Below, piece after piece: positions 6,771-7,109 of a DNA stretch of 7,109 nucleotides. The DNA comes from Candidatus Aminicenantota bacterium (GTDB lineage: Bacteria; Acidobacteriota; Aminicenantia; UBA2199): NCBI GenBank assembly GCA_030620255.1, contig JAUXFB010000065.1, positions 1 to 7,109 of the forward strand, given 5' to 3'. Position 1 is the first letter of the stretch; every line of letters begins with the position of its first letter. Position numbers and translations under genes: made by a program. The notes beneath the pieces are model-generated. The model made no database searches, had not been told where the DNA came from, and saw nothing but the letters and a program-made list of their open reading frames with translations.

Positions 6771-7109
6771 ATGGATGTTTTTAAAAAATGCTATGATTTC
6801 ACTAAAGTTGAAGAAATAAAAGAATCAGGGCTTTACCCCTATTTCACACAAATTGACAAAGTTGAAGGGAATTATGTTTGGGTAAATGGGAAAAAAATAT
6901 TAATGGTTGGTTCTAACAACTATTTAGGACTATTTGATAATGAAATAGTTAAGCAAGCTGCAATCAAAGATATAAAAAAATTCGGCACATCTACATGCGG
7001 TTCAAGATTCCTAAATGGAACATATTCTCTACATGTTGAACTTGAAGAAAAAATTGCAGAATTTATGTGTAAAGAAGAGGCATTAATATTTTCAACAGGA
7101 TTTCAAACA
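6771..7109 (+). CDS. α-Oxoamine synthase, probably serine palmitoyltransferase-like, N-terminal 113 residues (partial)
   Basis: The frame is open from the ATG at 6771 to the right edge (113 codons; the family is usually about 390-420). Fold-type I PLP enzymes of this family join an acyl thioester to an amino acid with decarboxylation. Visible motifs in order are GLYPYF (residues 20-25), VGSNNYLGL (46-54), GTSTCGSRFLNGT (72-84), LHVELEEKIAEF (87-98) and ALIFSTGF (104-111). GSRF-x-x-G-x(4)-H-x-x-LE is the family hallmark. The PLP-binding Lys lies beyond the window. The N-terminal YPYF, G-(S)-N-x-Y-L-G-L and GSRFLNGT resemble bacterial serine palmitoyltransferases, which make 3-ketosphinganine, more than BioF (8-amino-7-oxononanoate synthase) or Kbl. 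CqsA-like, sulfonolipid (cysteate-using) or other acyl-amino-ketone synthases remain possible. The cytosolic enzyme's position behind an envelope lipid-transport set suggests that its product is the cargo. Confidence 0.8.
   Translation, partial: MDVFKKCYDFTKVEEIKESGLYPYFTQIDKVEGNYVWVNGKKILMVGSNNYLGLFDNEIVKQAAIKDIKKFGTSTCGSRFLNGTYSLHVELEEKIAEFMCKEEALIFSTGFQT

Noticed and set aside
1..7109. CRISPR array, tRNA/rRNA genes, insertion sequence or phage elements
   Set aside because: No regularly spaced repeats, cloverleaf-like sequence, transposase motifs or terminal inverted repeats were seen; the window is almost fully explained by ordinary genes.

Overview
The window is AT-rich DNA, roughly 30% G+C by eye, from a diderm (Gram-negative-type) bacterium. 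It encodes a β-barrel outer-membrane protein and a periplasmic LolA-fold protein, which implies an outer membrane. Genes start behind clear Shine-Dalgarno sites (AGGAGG, AAAGGAGG), and the two visible promoters are sigma70-like (TTGACA or TTGACT, 17 bp, TAAAAT). That argues against Bacteroidetes, which rarely use Shine-Dalgarno sites and have a different promoter consensus. I cannot name the phylum; a low-GC diderm lineage is the best I can say.

Layout. Positions 1-471, minus strand: the N-terminal part of a Na+/Ca2+-exchanger-like membrane antiporter, running off the left edge. Positions 472-822: a divergent control region with one promoter facing each way and an operator-like palindrome at the rightward start point. 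Positions 823-1407: a TetR-family repressor. Positions 1529-4480: a large RND/MMPL-type exporter (COG1033-like). Positions 4544-5296: a secreted LolA-like protein. Positions 5316-6689: a DUF1302-like outer-membrane β-barrel. Position 6771 to the right edge: the N-terminal third of an α-oxoamine synthase that most resembles serine palmitoyltransferase.

The five rightward genes are spaced 63 bp or less (RND to barrel), 81 bp (barrel to synthase) and 121 bp (TetR to RND), with no convincing terminator between them, so they probably form one transcription unit under TetR control. Read together, they look like a trans-envelope lipid-trafficking line: an inner-membrane RND pump, a periplasmic hydrophobic-ligand carrier and an outer-membrane acceptor, placed directly before a sphingoid-base-type biosynthetic enzyme. 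The working hypothesis is a TetR-regulated system that makes a sphingolipid-like (or sulfonolipid-like) lipid and delivers it to the outer membrane. Gene identities are fairly secure. The linkage to sphingolipid and the direction of transport are inference.
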